The notes beneath the pieces are model-generated. The model worked only from the letters and a program-made list of their open reading frames with translations. It did no database searches and was not told the origin of the DNA. Source: a virus. From it: DNA of 64,000 nt. Both the position numbers and the translations under genes were made by a program. Of this stretch, positions 8,346 to 17,018 are shown piece by piece (the stretch's first letter is position 1; every line of letters begins with the position of its first letter). The stretch spans positions 1 to 64,000 of IMG/VR virus record IMGVR_UViG_3300005613_000051. One strand, given 5' to 3'.

Positions 8346-9059
8346 ATGGCAATCGCACATTACACACACATCTTTTCCGCAGCAGGCTTTTCTGGCGAGC
8401 AATTTGATATTGCAGCAGGACCAGAAGATACTGGAATTATTGATGTACTTTTAAGTGTTGGAGATGGTGCTTTAACAGAAGATGCACCCCATGTTTTAAT
8501 ATCTACTGGATCTTTAGGAGGAGCAAGAAATTTAGATATTTCTGGACTTGAATCCGAAAGTGCAGAGAAAGGTGGACAAGCTCTTGACGGTAGATTTTTC
8601 TATCTGTCTGTTCAAAATACAGATATCACTACTTATAGTATTACAGTTTCTGGTGGAGCTACTATTAATGGAAGTGCTACTTTTACTATCAGCAATGAAG
8701 GTGATTATCTTTTTCATCATGTCACTGGTGGAGTTTGGAGAGTTAACATACTTCCAAGACCTGCAGAAAAATTAGCTACTTTAGCTAGAATTCCTTTTAC
8801 TACTTCTGATTGGACTTCCGGAACTGCTGATATGATTAAGATTCTTCAAACAGGTAGTCCTGCAGCGGGTGAAGTAGGTCCACATGATATAACTGTAGCA
8901 GCTTCATATGTTGTTCAAGTTATCAATACTGACCTCACACCTGATGAATTAGTAGATGTTGAAGTACAATATGCCGCTAATGGTGATATTACTTTAAGAA
9001 AAGCTAAAAAAGCTCCTGATTTCAATGGTGTTGCTATTATTGTTGGAACTTTAGACTAA
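8346..9059 (+). CDS. Fibre-associated structural protein sharing the collagen-head C-terminal module
   Basis: This 237-residue protein has two parts. Residues 1-140 are beta-rich and Gly/Ser/Thr-rich, with a HHVTGGVWRVNIL turn. Residues about 145-237 match the C-terminal module of the long collagen protein upstream: both contain (F)-TTSDW/LTTDW, a GPHD/GPHQ turn and a final KAPDFNGVAIIV-type strand. A strong AGGAGG lies 5 nt before the ATG. The shared end suggests a common oligomerisation or receptor-contact fold. It could be a capping or companion protein of the collagen fibre. No enzymatic motif is visible. Confidence 0.7.
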   Translation: MAIAHYTHIFSAAGFSGEQFDIAAGPEDTGIIDVLLSVGDGALTEDAPHVLISTGSLGGARNLDISGLESESAEKGGQALDGRFFYLSVQNTDITTYSITVSGGATINGSATFTISNEGDYLFHHVTGGVWRVNILPRPAEKLATLARIPFTTSDWTSGTADMIKILQTGSPAAGEVGPHDITVAASYVVQVINTDLTPDELVDVEVQYAANGDITLRKAKKAPDFNGVAIIVGTLD

Positions 9060-9085
9060 TTTGAGACTTTAAACGGAGTTTAGAC

Positions 9086-9277
9086 ATGAGTATTTTAGAA
9101 AAAAATAAAGAATTAAAAGCATCAATTGAACAAATGACTATTGAAGAAAAAGCTATTAAAGCTAGAATAAATGAGCTTAAAAATTTAATTGAAGAGAAAA
9201 AAAGAAAAACTGTAGCATTAGATGCTGCAAAAAAAGAAGAAGCTGCTTTACTAAAAGAGTTAGAAAGCTTGATGTAA
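9086..9277 (+). CDS. Small coiled-coil protein
   Basis: This 63-residue protein is almost wholly predicted helix with heptad spacing of Leu, Ile and Ala and alternating Glu/Lys (for example IKARINELKNLIEEKK). It starts after CGGAG on the mRNA and ends just before a strong stem-loop, so it closes the collagen/fibre subcluster. A trimeric or dimeric coiled coil that aids fibre assembly is plausible. No family was recognised. Confidence 0.65.
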   Translation: MSILEKNKELKASIEQMTIEEKAIKARINELKNLIEEKKRKTVALDAAKKEEAALLKELESLM

Positions 9278-9290
9278 TATTTCTTTTGAA

Positions 9291-9324
9291 ATAAATGAAG
9301 GGGATTTTTATCCCCTTCATTTAT
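9291..9324 (+). terminator. Strong stem-loop (15-bp stem) after the fibre subcluster
   Basis: The arms ATAAATGAAGGGGAT and ATCCCCTTCATTTAT are perfectly complementary and enclose a TTTT loop. It lies 14 bp after the stop of the coiled-coil gene and 33 bp before the next ATG. There is no T-run directly after the stem, so it may act as a processing or stabilising hairpin or as an imperfect terminator that attenuates downstream genes. Confidence 0.65.
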
Positions 9325-9356
9325 ATACTTTAGAGATTTATATTTAGGGACAGTAC

Positions 9357-10226
9357 ATGGCTAAGGAATTTTATCAGCTCATTCGTAGTTTTGGTGGTTT
9401 GTCTCTAGAGTATTCTTCTATCAGCGAATCAGATTTTGCTGAATCCTCTGGAACAGCGTACACTCCACCAGAAAGAGGCGATTATAGACGAATTACAGGA
9501 TCAAGAGAAATACAATTACTCTCGGATGCTCCTGGTGTAATTGAAACTTTTCAGACATCTGCATCTGGGGATTTATTTCTTCCAGCAAATACTGTAGCAG
9601 ATAACACAAATGATGCTGGAAATGGTCGACTTTTCTTTGTAAAAAATTCAGGAACTCAAGATTTAGGAATAAAAGATTACTTAGGTAATTCTTTACAAGT
9701 AATGCCTGCAGATACTGTTGTCATAGCTGTTGGAAATGAAGCTAATAACTGGGATATTTATTTTAAAGCAGATGATATTTATTTTGATAATTCTATATTA
9801 AATTGGCCTATATCAGAGGATACTGTACAAAAAGCTATTGAGTATACATATAGTAATGCCACAGGAAACATTAAGCCAAGATTTACATTAACCTTAATTA
9901 ATAATGGTACTGTAAGTAATAATCAATGGATAACTTTTTCGGAACTTACTCCAGATGTCTGGATTCAATTTCCTTTAGATTGTGAAATAAAAGAATTTAC
10001 GTTTGATAATTCACGTTCTAACACTAGTTTTGATTTAGAATTTTATAAAAATTCTACAGTGGGTGCTCCTTATCGAACACTTTCCATCGTAACAACACAA
10101 TATGGTTATTATAGTGGTTGGTCAGATAGTTTTAATGCTGGGGATAGATTAAGAATTAGGTATACTGATCAAGGAGTAAACGCTAGTGACTTGGTTTGTG
10201 TACTTTATTGTGTAGCAAGGGTATAG
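9357..10226 (+). CDS. Tail/fibre structural protein with a shared C-terminal beta module
   Basis: This 289-residue protein has an N-terminal half that includes a beta-rich segment (DLFLPANTVADNTND to NNWDIYFKADD) of the sort found in fibre-like proteins. Its last about 115 residues align by eye with the C-terminus of the 197-residue protein two genes downstream: a (R)F-x-(L/I) opening, NN-x-W-(I/L)-(T/S), a Cys, LEFYKN and a later AGDRLRI/AGDTFKV strand. This implies duplication of a tip domain. The ribosome binding site is weak (AGGGA). It lies at the head of a five-gene run of related small fibre proteins. Function beyond virion structure is not indicated. Confidence 0.65.
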   Translation: MAKEFYQLIRSFGGLSLEYSSISESDFAESSGTAYTPPERGDYRRITGSREIQLLSDAPGVIETFQTSASGDLFLPANTVADNTNDAGNGRLFFVKNSGTQDLGIKDYLGNSLQVMPADTVVIAVGNEANNWDIYFKADDIYFDNSILNWPISEDTVQKAIEYTYSNATGNIKPRFTLTLINNGTVSNNQWITFSELTPDVWIQFPLDCEIKEFTFDNSRSNTSFDLEFYKNSTVGAPYRTLSIVTTQYGYYSGWSDSFNAGDRLRIRYTDQGVNASDLVCVLYCVARV

Positions 10227-10230
10227 GAAT

Positions 10231-11793
10231 ATGGATATTCTTATAAAAATTTTAAAGAATAATAGTGGTGCTCCTTTAGAACTTTTAGGAGTTTCAGATA
10301 TAGCTCATGGTGAGCAAATAGAAGTAAACCCTAGTAAATGGATTGAATTAATTGAAAGAGTAGAAATTCATGATTTGGTAGCTTCTGGGGACATCATCGT
10401 TAATGATGGTGTAAGTGATTTAAATATTGATGCTGCTTTAAGACATATTAAGAAATTGTTTGTTGATTATGCTCCATTAACAAAAGATCCTACTGGTTTT
10501 GAAAATCTAGAATATTCAAGTATATCTTTTAATGATAGCAATAGCACATTTTCTATTACTCCTACTAATGCTTCTGGTTTTGACTTTTATATAAGAGGTG
10601 TTCGTTATAATAAATCCTCAACAGATAACTTAGTTCTTCCGGATATTGAAGGCAATTTTCATATTTTTTATAATATGTCTGGAATTTTAAGTTATAGTGA
10701 AGGAATTGAACATGATGATGCAAACACTGAAACCGCTTCTATTGCAGACCTCTATTGGGATTCTACTAATAAAAAAGCAATTAATCTGTGTGAAGAAAGA
10801 CACGGTGTTTCTATGCCTTGGGCAACACATCGTAGATTTTCGGATATAGAGGGTTTACAAGTATCCGTTGGTGACTTTGAAGCTATAAACACCACTCCCA
10901 ATGGAGATGGTTCCTTGGATATTCATGCTCAAATGGGCTTTACCGAGGGAAGTATTTACGATGGGGGTTTACTACACCATGTTGTTACTTCTTCTACCCC
11001 AACCCTTCCTTTTGAACAAAGACTTCAAACTTATGCATATATTCCTTTATATTATATAGAGGGGAGTGGAACTATTAAATGGCGAAAATTAGAAGCTACC
11101 CCTTTCCCGATGGCTTGGGATGCGGGTAATCTAGTTAGATATAACTACTGGAATGGTTCTACTTGGTCTTTAGCTAATGCTGATGAAGGTTCTGTGCTTT
11201 GCACCTATATATTGGCTACGAATAACATACATGAACCTATTATTGGGTTGGTTGGCCAAGCTAAAAGTACTAATTTAATTCAAGCTTTGGAAGAAAACAG
11301 GCATAAAGATTTAGAACTTAATAATTTTCCTTTTGATGATTATCTCTTTTTAAGTAGAATATTCTTTGATACTAAAAATTCTTACACTAATCAACCAAAA
11401 GCATCTAATCTTATCCCTGCTGATTTAATTTATGGAATTGAAAATCCTGATAGATATGCTTTTCAGGGACAAATTAATGGTAATGCAGGGATAGGAAAAT
11501 ACTTAGAATTATTCTGGGGTATTGATTCTAATGAAGCTCCTTTTATTTTTCCAGAAAATTCATATATGAGAACAATTACCCTACATACTTCTGCACTTAG
11601 CACTGGAACTATAGGATTTTTTAATACCTTGGATTTAGTAAATCCTATTTTTGAATTATCTATGACTAATCAAGATAATCAAAGATATAATGTGTCCTAT
11701 TATTTTTATGCAGGAGACGAAATTTGTATGAGAATAACTGCAGGAAGTTTTCAAAAACCAACTTTAAGAATATGGATTCAAACTGATTTGTAA
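10231..11793 (+). CDS. Tail/fibre structural protein, 520 residues
   Basis: The N-terminal about 80 residues (LELLGVSDIAHGEQIEVNP, then a DIIVNDG segment and an AALRHI helix) match in layout the N-termini of the following 197-, 337- and 327-residue proteins. They probably form a common virion-docking domain. The centre contains aromatic, Asp- and Asn-rich beta segments. The C-terminus ends in a strand-rich domain with FYAGDEICMRI, resembling the AGDRLRI strand of the preceding protein. AAGGG lies 9 nt before the start and the spacing to the upstream stop is 4 bp, indicating an operon. It is probably a side fibre or baseplate decoration. Confidence 0.65.
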   Translation: MDILIKILKNNSGAPLELLGVSDIAHGEQIEVNPSKWIELIERVEIHDLVASGDIIVNDGVSDLNIDAALRHIKKLFVDYAPLTKDPTGFENLEYSSISFNDSNSTFSITPTNASGFDFYIRGVRYNKSSTDNLVLPDIEGNFHIFYNMSGILSYSEGIEHDDANTETASIADLYWDSTNKKAINLCEERHGVSMPWATHRRFSDIEGLQVSVGDFEAINTTPNGDGSLDIHAQMGFTEGSIYDGGLLHHVVTSSTPTLPFEQRLQTYAYIPLYYIEGSGTIKWRKLEATPFPMAWDAGNLVRYNYWNGSTWSLANADEGSVLCTYILATNNIHEPIIGLVGQAKSTNLIQALEENRHKDLELNNFPFDDYLFLSRIFFDTKNSYTNQPKASNLIPADLIYGIENPDRYAFQGQINGNAGIGKYLELFWGIDSNEAPFIFPENSYMRTITLHTSALSTGTIGFFNTLDLVNPIFELSMTNQDNQRYNVSYYFYAGDEICMRITAGSFQKPTLRIWIQTDL

Positions 11794-11807
11794 TGGAATA
11801 GTGATAT

Positions 11808-12401
11808 ATGGCTACTAAGAAAATAAAAAACAATGCAGAGATTTACAAAGTTTGGGGAGGGGTACACTTTACCCCAGATATGGAGTACTCTCTTCAACCG
11901 GGAGAAATATCTAAATTTGTAAAGGATTCCTCATTTAAAACTGCACTCTCTACGGGAGATGCCTCTATTATTAAAGGAACTGAAACACTATCAGTAAGTG
12001 AAGCTACTATTTTATCAGAAGCTAGATATAACTCAGAGGATGCCCTTCCTAGATTTGCTATTTCCTACGTACACCCTAATAATCTTAATAATGATTGGTT
12101 ATCTTTAACAGATAATTCTTCTTACTTAATAGAAAGAGTGATAACCACTGATTGTCAATTAATAGCTGCGGGTTTTTTAAACTTTACTAATGAAGTATCA
12201 TTAGACTTAGAATTTTATAAGAATGGAACAAAAGTTTATACTTGGGAAATTAGATTAGGTTCAGAAGAAAAAAAGAAAACACATAATTTAGTTTCTGAAC
12301 TTATTTTTGAAGCTGGAGATACTTTTAAAGTATTTGGAAGGGGACAAGGAATTACAGCACAAAATGTGACACTAGATATATTATTTCAAAATTTAGGTTA
12401 G
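11808..12401 (+). CDS. Small tail/fibre structural protein
   Basis: This 197-residue protein combines the docking domain of its neighbours (residues 1-75, with EYSLQPGEISKFV and STGDASIIKG) and the C-terminal beta module of the 289-residue protein (LDLEFYKNGTKVYTW, then EAGDTFKVFGRG). It is thus the shortest member of the local family and shows which two modules suffice. It is in the same operon as the flanking genes, with 14 to 19 bp gaps. No Cys or metal motif is obvious. Confidence 0.65.
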   Translation: MATKKIKNNAEIYKVWGGVHFTPDMEYSLQPGEISKFVKDSSFKTALSTGDASIIKGTETLSVSEATILSEARYNSEDALPRFAISYVHPNNLNNDWLSLTDNSSYLIERVITTDCQLIAAGFLNFTNEVSLDLEFYKNGTKVYTWEIRLGSEEKKKTHNLVSELIFEAGDTFKVFGRGQGITAQNVTLDILFQNLG

Positions 12402-12420
12402 TGATAGAGGATAAGATTTT

Positions 12421-13434
12421 ATGGCTATAACACTTTTTATAAAAAACATAGACACTGAAGTAAACACTTGGGTGAATCATGAATTTCAGCCTAATGAGGA
12501 ATGGGAAGTACCCTCTTCTAGACTTGAAGCTGCTAGAAATGATGTCCTTTTTTTACAAGATTTAGCTAATGGTAAAGCATCTATAAGCAATGGTTCATCA
12601 TATTTCAGTGATTTTTCTTTAGCTTCTAAATATTTATTTGGAGGTATCACAGAACTAACTAATATAGATATCACTTCATCAGAAAAAGCTCTTAAAGTTA
12701 CTCCAACAAAATTAGAGGGTAGTTCTACTCTTAAAATTTCTCATAATTATTGTGATAAAACTACTTGGTATACTGAAAGTGTTGAAGTAACCAGTGAAAC
12801 TCTTTCTGTAAGTGGTGCTGGTAATCTAGTATTCATGTCATTACATGAAGACTGGATTGATTTGACCCACGGTAAAGTTCCTTATGAAGCAAGAATAGCT
12901 GCGGATTATTCTCCTGTTATAAGTGTAGATGATGTTCCTTTAACAGGTGACGCTGCTTCTGGGTTTACTATAAATTATGAAGAAGGTAGTGTTACTTTCT
13001 TGTCAGAACAAACGGGAACAGTAAAAGCACACTATCACTATGCTGATGGCAGTGGTTGGTTTATTGAACCTGATCCTGGAAAAATATTAAAAATTATAGG
13101 TACTGAAGTAAAATTTACTGAGGATTCTGTAATTGATATGGATCATGCTATTATTTTTCAGTTATATATTTTTGGAGGAACCGTACCTTATGGCGAACCC
13201 ACTATTTATAATAATTTAGAAGATATAATCAAATGTTCTATGGGAGAATCTTATGTAATTCCTGCATTTGGAGTTATGCCTAAAAAAGTTATTGTACTTC
13301 CTTTTGATTATATTACTTCTAAAGATTTACCTAGCTCTTTAGGAGCAGTGATTAAAATAAAACTAGCAGAGGATACTCCTGTAGAAGGAACTTTTGGAAT
13401 TGTTTCAGCACATTGTATAAGTGTGAATGAATAA
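12421..13434 (+). CDS. Fibre-family structural protein, tandem duplicate A
   Basis: This 337-residue protein has an N-terminal docking-like segment (about 1-80). From about residue 85 to the end it is highly similar to the next gene: both have PTKLEGSSTLK, CDKTTWYT, HGKVPYE, GEPTIY, LPFDYITSKDL and a final GIVxAxC(I/L)SxNE. The fixed Cys residues (CDKTTW, IIKCSM and AHCISV) and conserved aromatic positions indicate a well-folded beta domain under selection. GAGGAT precedes the ATG. The likely role is receptor contact or decoration at the tail, with the two copies forming a mixed or alternative set. Confidence 0.68.
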   Translation: MAITLFIKNIDTEVNTWVNHEFQPNEEWEVPSSRLEAARNDVLFLQDLANGKASISNGSSYFSDFSLASKYLFGGITELTNIDITSSEKALKVTPTKLEGSSTLKISHNYCDKTTWYTESVEVTSETLSVSGAGNLVFMSLHEDWIDLTHGKVPYEARIAADYSPVISVDDVPLTGDAASGFTINYEEGSVTFLSEQTGTVKAHYHYADGSGWFIEPDPGKILKIIGTEVKFTEDSVIDMDHAIIFQLYIFGGTVPYGEPTIYNNLEDIIKCSMGESYVIPAFGVMPKKVIVLPFDYITSKDLPSSLGAVIKIKLAEDTPVEGTFGIVSAHCISVNE

Positions 13435-13446
13435 GGGGATATAAAA

Positions 13447-14430
13447 ATGGCAACATATAGTTATACTAAGTACATTGATGATGATCGTTTAGCATTAGAA
13501 ATTAGAAATAGTGCTATTACAATAGCATTAGATTCTGTGGAGATTACTGGAGAAGAAACAGTAGATATTGCTTTCAAAGCAAATTTACCAGAAGGAGATA
13601 AAGCACTTTTAGATTATCTTGTAGAAACACATATTAATCAACCTATTACGGTTAGGGATAGTGTAGTATTAGAAAATGTGGATATAACTTCAAATGTAGA
13701 GCGAGCTATAAAAATGGCTCCAACTAAGCTTGAAGGATCATCCACTCTAAAAGTTTCTCATGACTTTTGTGACAAAACTACATGGTATACTGGAAGTATT
13801 AGAATTGAGAATGAAATTCTTATTACACAGGATAGTCTCACCTATACTGCTCTTCATGATTTTTGGATAGATTTAGAACATGGTAAAGTTCCTTATGAAG
13901 ATCGTGTTTCTGCTGAATATGTACCTGTAGTTAAAGTTAATGGAGAAATAGTTACCGAGGGTTTTGTTATAGATTATGCTAATGGTGAAGTTATCTTTTC
14001 TCAAGATATGAGCGGTTCTGAGATTACTGCTAGCTATAGCTATGCTAATGAGTCTACTTGGAATATTGCTCCAGATTCAAATAAAATTTTAAAAATTTTA
14101 GGAACTACGCTTAAATTTACTAATGATATTCTTTTAGGAGAGGGACAGTATATTATGTTCCAACTTTTTGTTATGGGAAATCCTTATGGAGAACCTACTA
14201 TTTATAAAAATATTAAAGATATCGTTAAATGTACTATGGCATCCCCCACTACTATTCAGGGTTTCGGAGATATTACTTCTGAGGTAACTTTTTTACCATT
14301 TGATTATATTACTTCTAAGGATCTTAAAAGTTCTTTAAATATGGAAATAAGAATTTGGCTTAGTAATCATAACCCATGTTCTGGTGAATTTGGTATCGTT
14401 ACCGCAAATTGTTTAAGTATTAACGAATAA
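13447..14430 (+). CDS. Fibre-family structural protein, tandem duplicate B
   Basis: This 327-residue protein is the second copy of the duplication. The C-terminal about 245 residues keep all the motifs of copy A, while the first about 80 residues are unlike those of copy A. The difference lies in the presumed docking end, so the two proteins may occupy different sites on the same structure. It starts after AAGGGGAT, 12 bp downstream of copy A. It is the last structural gene before the accessory island. Confidence 0.68.
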   Translation: MATYSYTKYIDDDRLALEIRNSAITIALDSVEITGEETVDIAFKANLPEGDKALLDYLVETHINQPITVRDSVVLENVDITSNVERAIKMAPTKLEGSSTLKVSHDFCDKTTWYTGSIRIENEILITQDSLTYTALHDFWIDLEHGKVPYEDRVSAEYVPVVKVNGEIVTEGFVIDYANGEVIFSQDMSGSEITASYSYANESTWNIAPDSNKILKILGTTLKFTNDILLGEGQYIMFQLFVMGNPYGEPTIYKNIKDIVKCTMASPTTIQGFGDITSEVTFLPFDYITSKDLKSSLNMEIRIWLSNHNPCSGEFGIVTANCLSINE

Positions 14431-14445
14431 GGATATTAAACTATA

Positions 14446-14964
14446 ATGCAAATTATCGCTGCTGAAGGAAATACGTTTTCTTCTAAAGTTATTAAGTTTA
14501 TTTCAGGTTATGCTAAATCTCATGTAGCTCTACGTTATAGTGGTAATAAAGATCAATGGTTAATACATTCTAGAACTGGTGGAGTACAACCAGAATGGTG
14601 GCATAGATTTCAAGAGCATTTTATTAATTTATATCAATGGGAAACCCATATTCTAGTTGCGGAAGAAGCTGCAGATAATATTATTCAAAGTATTGGTATC
14701 AAAAAATATGATCATTTTTCCTTATATGGTTTTGGAATTTATCTTTTATTAAAAAGAATAGGAATTAAACTTTCTAAAAATCCTTTTGGAAATCCAAATA
14801 AATTCATGTGTACTGAAGTAATCATAGCTTGGATAAGAGAATGTAAAAAATTGGATCCTGCTTTAGAAATAGAAGAAAATTTTGATACGGAATTGACTAG
14901 TGTAGAAGATATTGTGAAATTCCTAGATTCTTACCCATTTTATTTTAAAAGGATTTTACAATGA
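14446..14964 (+). CDS. Permuted papain-like (NlpC/P60-YiiX type) hydrolase
   Basis: This 172-residue protein has the permuted NlpC/P60 order, with His before Cys: His26 in the AKSHVALRY strand and Cys122 in NKFMCTEVII at the start of a helix. These are the expected catalytic pair of YiiX/LRAT-like proteins, which act on amide or acyl bonds in peptidoglycan, lipids or proteins. No signal peptide is seen, so it probably acts in the cytoplasm or is carried in the virion. Its last codons overlap the next gene as ATGA, so the two products are translationally coupled. The substrate is unknown. The fold assignment is by motif only. Confidence 0.68.
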   Translation: MQIIAAEGNTFSSKVIKFISGYAKSHVALRYSGNKDQWLIHSRTGGVQPEWWHRFQEHFINLYQWETHILVAEEAADNIIQSIGIKKYDHFSLYGFGIYLLLKRIGIKLSKNPFGNPNKFMCTEVIIAWIRECKKLDPALEIEENFDTELTSVEDIVKFLDSYPFYFKRILQ

Positions 14965-15593
14965 AAATAACAATAGTCTCTGACATACATATAAATAGTT
15001 TTTTTACAAAAGAAAAAAAATTTTTAGAACTAATGGATACACTAGAAACAGATCTTTTAGTTATCAATGGAGATCTCTATGACCTTTATCTTGGTCCTCC
15101 AAAAAAAGATGTCATTAAAGACATAAAAAAGAATAAGAATATAAAAGATATAGTTTATATTCGAGGAAATCATGATTTTAGAATAAAGGATCATTTCACG
15201 GGTATAAAAATATATGACTTTTATGAAATTGGTGATTTGTATATCACTCATGGACACCAGTATGATTTTCTTTCTAAAGAAGAACCCCGAAAATATGGTT
15301 ATGGGGTGTGGACTGTTAAGATAAGAGATTGGATAGAGAGAGTTTTCAAATTTAATGTAAGGATATTTTTAAAGAAACTATCTTTTGGATCAATAGACAA
15401 GTTACTCTTTAGAGCACAGAAATTAGCTGTACTAGATAAACCTAATAAAAAGATTATCTTAGGACACACTCACCTTCCTATCAATGACCCCCCTTATTAT
15501 AATTGTGGATGTATGGTAGATGATTTTTTCACTTATATGGATATTGATATAGAGAATGGTGTAAGCAATATTAATTTAATAAGTGACCAATAA
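14961..15593 (+). CDS. Calcineurin-like metallophosphoesterase
   Basis: This 210-residue protein shows the full set of two-metal phosphoesterase motifs in order: SDIHIN (Asp8, His10), NGDLYD, RGNHD, THGH and GHTH. The overall layout, with a helical insert between THGH and GHTH, resembles the UDP-diacylglucosamine hydrolase (LpxH)/YfcE-like group. Substrates could be a nucleotide, a lipid pyrophosphate or a cyclic nucleotide. It is coupled to the papain-like gene by an ATGA overlap, and the following small gene starts immediately after its stop codon. That linkage suggests a joint action on a host envelope or signalling compound, which is inference. Confidence 0.87.
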   Translation: MKITIVSDIHINSFFTKEKKFLELMDTLETDLLVINGDLYDLYLGPPKKDVIKDIKKNKNIKDIVYIRGNHDFRIKDHFTGIKIYDFYEIGDLYITHGHQYDFLSKEEPRKYGYGVWTVKIRDWIERVFKFNVRIFLKKLSFGSIDKLLFRAQKLAVLDKPNKKIILGHTHLPINDPPYYNCGCMVDDFFTYMDIDIENGVSNINLISDQ

Positions 15594-15860
15594 ATGAAAA
15601 ATTTTAAACAAGAAAAATATAAACAAGATAGAAATAATTTAAGATATTTAATAACCGACCCCTTTTCAGAACATCCTTCTCTTACAATCCTTAATTTTAT
15701 TAAAAATAGAGTTTTTATTAAGAATAAGAGTGCCAATTATACCTCAGAAAATAGTAAATTTTGCTATGAATTAATTCTAGCTAATAAAACAGGATTTATA
15801 AGTGTCGGTATTAGTAAAGATCATTTAATTACTGCCAAAGTTTCTTATAATATAACTTAA
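15594..15860 (+). CDS. Small protein of unknown function
   Basis: This 88-residue protein begins at an ATG directly after the stop codon of the phosphoesterase gene, so it is read by re-initiation or coupling. The N-terminal half is basic and polar and includes DPFSEHPSLTILNFIKN. The C-terminal half (FCYELILANKTGFISVGISK) looks like a small beta sheet. No motif is recognised. A 72-bp leader without a gene separates it from the methyltransferase. Confidence 0.6.
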   Translation: MKNFKQEKYKQDRNNLRYLITDPFSEHPSLTILNFIKNRVFIKNKSANYTSENSKFCYELILANKTGFISVGISKDHLITAKVSYNIT

Positions 15861-15932
15861 GAAATTAAAACAAGAGATATAAAAGAAGTATTATCTTTGA
15901 TTAAAGAGGTGTTATTTACTTAGGAGAGACTT

Positions 15933-16529
15933 TTGAGACTAGAGATTGGAGGGGGATTGATACCTAGGGAAGGGTATGTAAATGTGGATTACATGGACCA
16001 TCCTTTAGTTGATTACCAAGTAGACCTAAACAACGACTCTTTACCTTTCCCGAATAGTTCTGTAGATGAGATATATTCTAATCATTGTTTAGAGCATTTA
16101 CAGCCGGGATTTAATGGATTTCTACATTGTATTGAAGAGATGTGGAGAGTAAGCAAACCTAATGCTCCTTGGTATATAAGAGTACCTTATTTTAATAGCC
16201 ATCACAGTTTAGCAAATCCTTTTCATTCAAATAACATATTTAATGAATACACCTTTTATTATTTTTCTGATGAGCATATAAATCAATATTGTAGTAATGT
16301 TTATATTAGAAAGGGAAGTTGTTTTGAACATAATCTTAAAGCAACTTTGATTGTAGATAAAATTTGTTTTGAATTTTTTGATAACTATAAGATGTTGGAA
16401 AAATATCCTTCTGAAAAGGTTACTGAAATAATTCATAAAGAAATGAATGTTGTAAATAATATTGTTTACTATTTAAGAGCAGAAAAACCTGATTTCTGGT
16501 TAAAAGAGGATTTTAGGAATAGAGGTTAA
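15933..16529 (+). CDS. SAM-dependent methyltransferase-like protein
   Basis: This 198-residue protein has a class I Rossmann methyltransferase core: motif I is LEIGGG at the extreme N-terminus, followed by GYVNVDY (acidic residue after strand 2) and SNHCLEHL, the common post-motif II/III element. The first strand begins at residue 2, so the start matters. The frame opens with TTG, preceded by TAGGAG at good spacing, and no ATG fits. The C-terminal half is helical and unusual. Small proteins of this sort modify small molecules, proteins or sugars. The substrate is unknown, and DNA-specific motifs (DPPY/NPPY) are absent. Confidence 0.78.
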   Translation: MRLEIGGGLIPREGYVNVDYMDHPLVDYQVDLNNDSLPFPNSSVDEIYSNHCLEHLQPGFNGFLHCIEEMWRVSKPNAPWYIRVPYFNSHHSLANPFHSNNIFNEYTFYYFSDEHINQYCSNVYIRKGSCFEHNLKATLIVDKICFEFFDNYKMLEKYPSEKVTEIIHKEMNVVNNIVYYLRAEKPDFWLKEDFRNRG

Positions 16530-16532
16530 GTC

Positions 16533-17018
16533 ATGAAAAATTTAATTAAAAAAATAGCTATGGGTCACCTAATGTCCCCTGAATATAAGGGAAATCTTCT
16601 TGAATATTTTGAAGAAAAACAAGAAGATGAAAAGAAAAAAGAATCTTTTTTATTAAATGTTGTTAAAATAGCACGTGCTTGGCATGAAACCCTTCAAGCT
16701 GTTAAAAAAACCTTAGACCAATTTATAGGACATACGGGATATAACGTGGAAAGAAGGGGAGGGAATTTTTATTTCCACCCCAAAGATGAATCTTTTCATG
16801 AAACTAGAAGTTATCCTATGCTTTTTGTTCTACCAGATGGAGATACTTTTATTTCTGATGCTTCACATAGAGAACGAGAACATGAGGAAAAAGCAAGTAA
16901 AAAAGAAACGCCTCAGCACGAACCTCCTATGGGAGCTAAGAAGTATACTATGACTAGGGGTATAAAGACTATGATTGATCAATTGTCTGAAAAAAAAGAC
17001 AAAGGAAGATATCAATAG
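16533..17018 (+). CDS. Unknown charged protein
   Basis: This 161-residue protein has an N-terminal helical part rich in Lys/Glu (YFEEKQEDEKKKES), a central compact segment (GHTGYNVERRGGNFYFHPKDE to FVLPDGDTFISDASH) that could be a small beta domain, and a disordered, His/Glu/Lys-rich tail. It is 3 bp downstream of the methyltransferase and its stop codon is followed at once by the next gene's GTG. No family was recognised. The GAGG-containing site before the ATG supports translation. Confidence 0.6.
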   Translation: MKNLIKKIAMGHLMSPEYKGNLLEYFEEKQEDEKKKESFLLNVVKIARAWHETLQAVKKTLDQFIGHTGYNVERRGGNFYFHPKDESFHETRSYPMLFVLPDGDTFISDASHREREHEEKASKKETPQHEPPMGAKKYTMTRGIKTMIDQLSEKKDKGRYQ

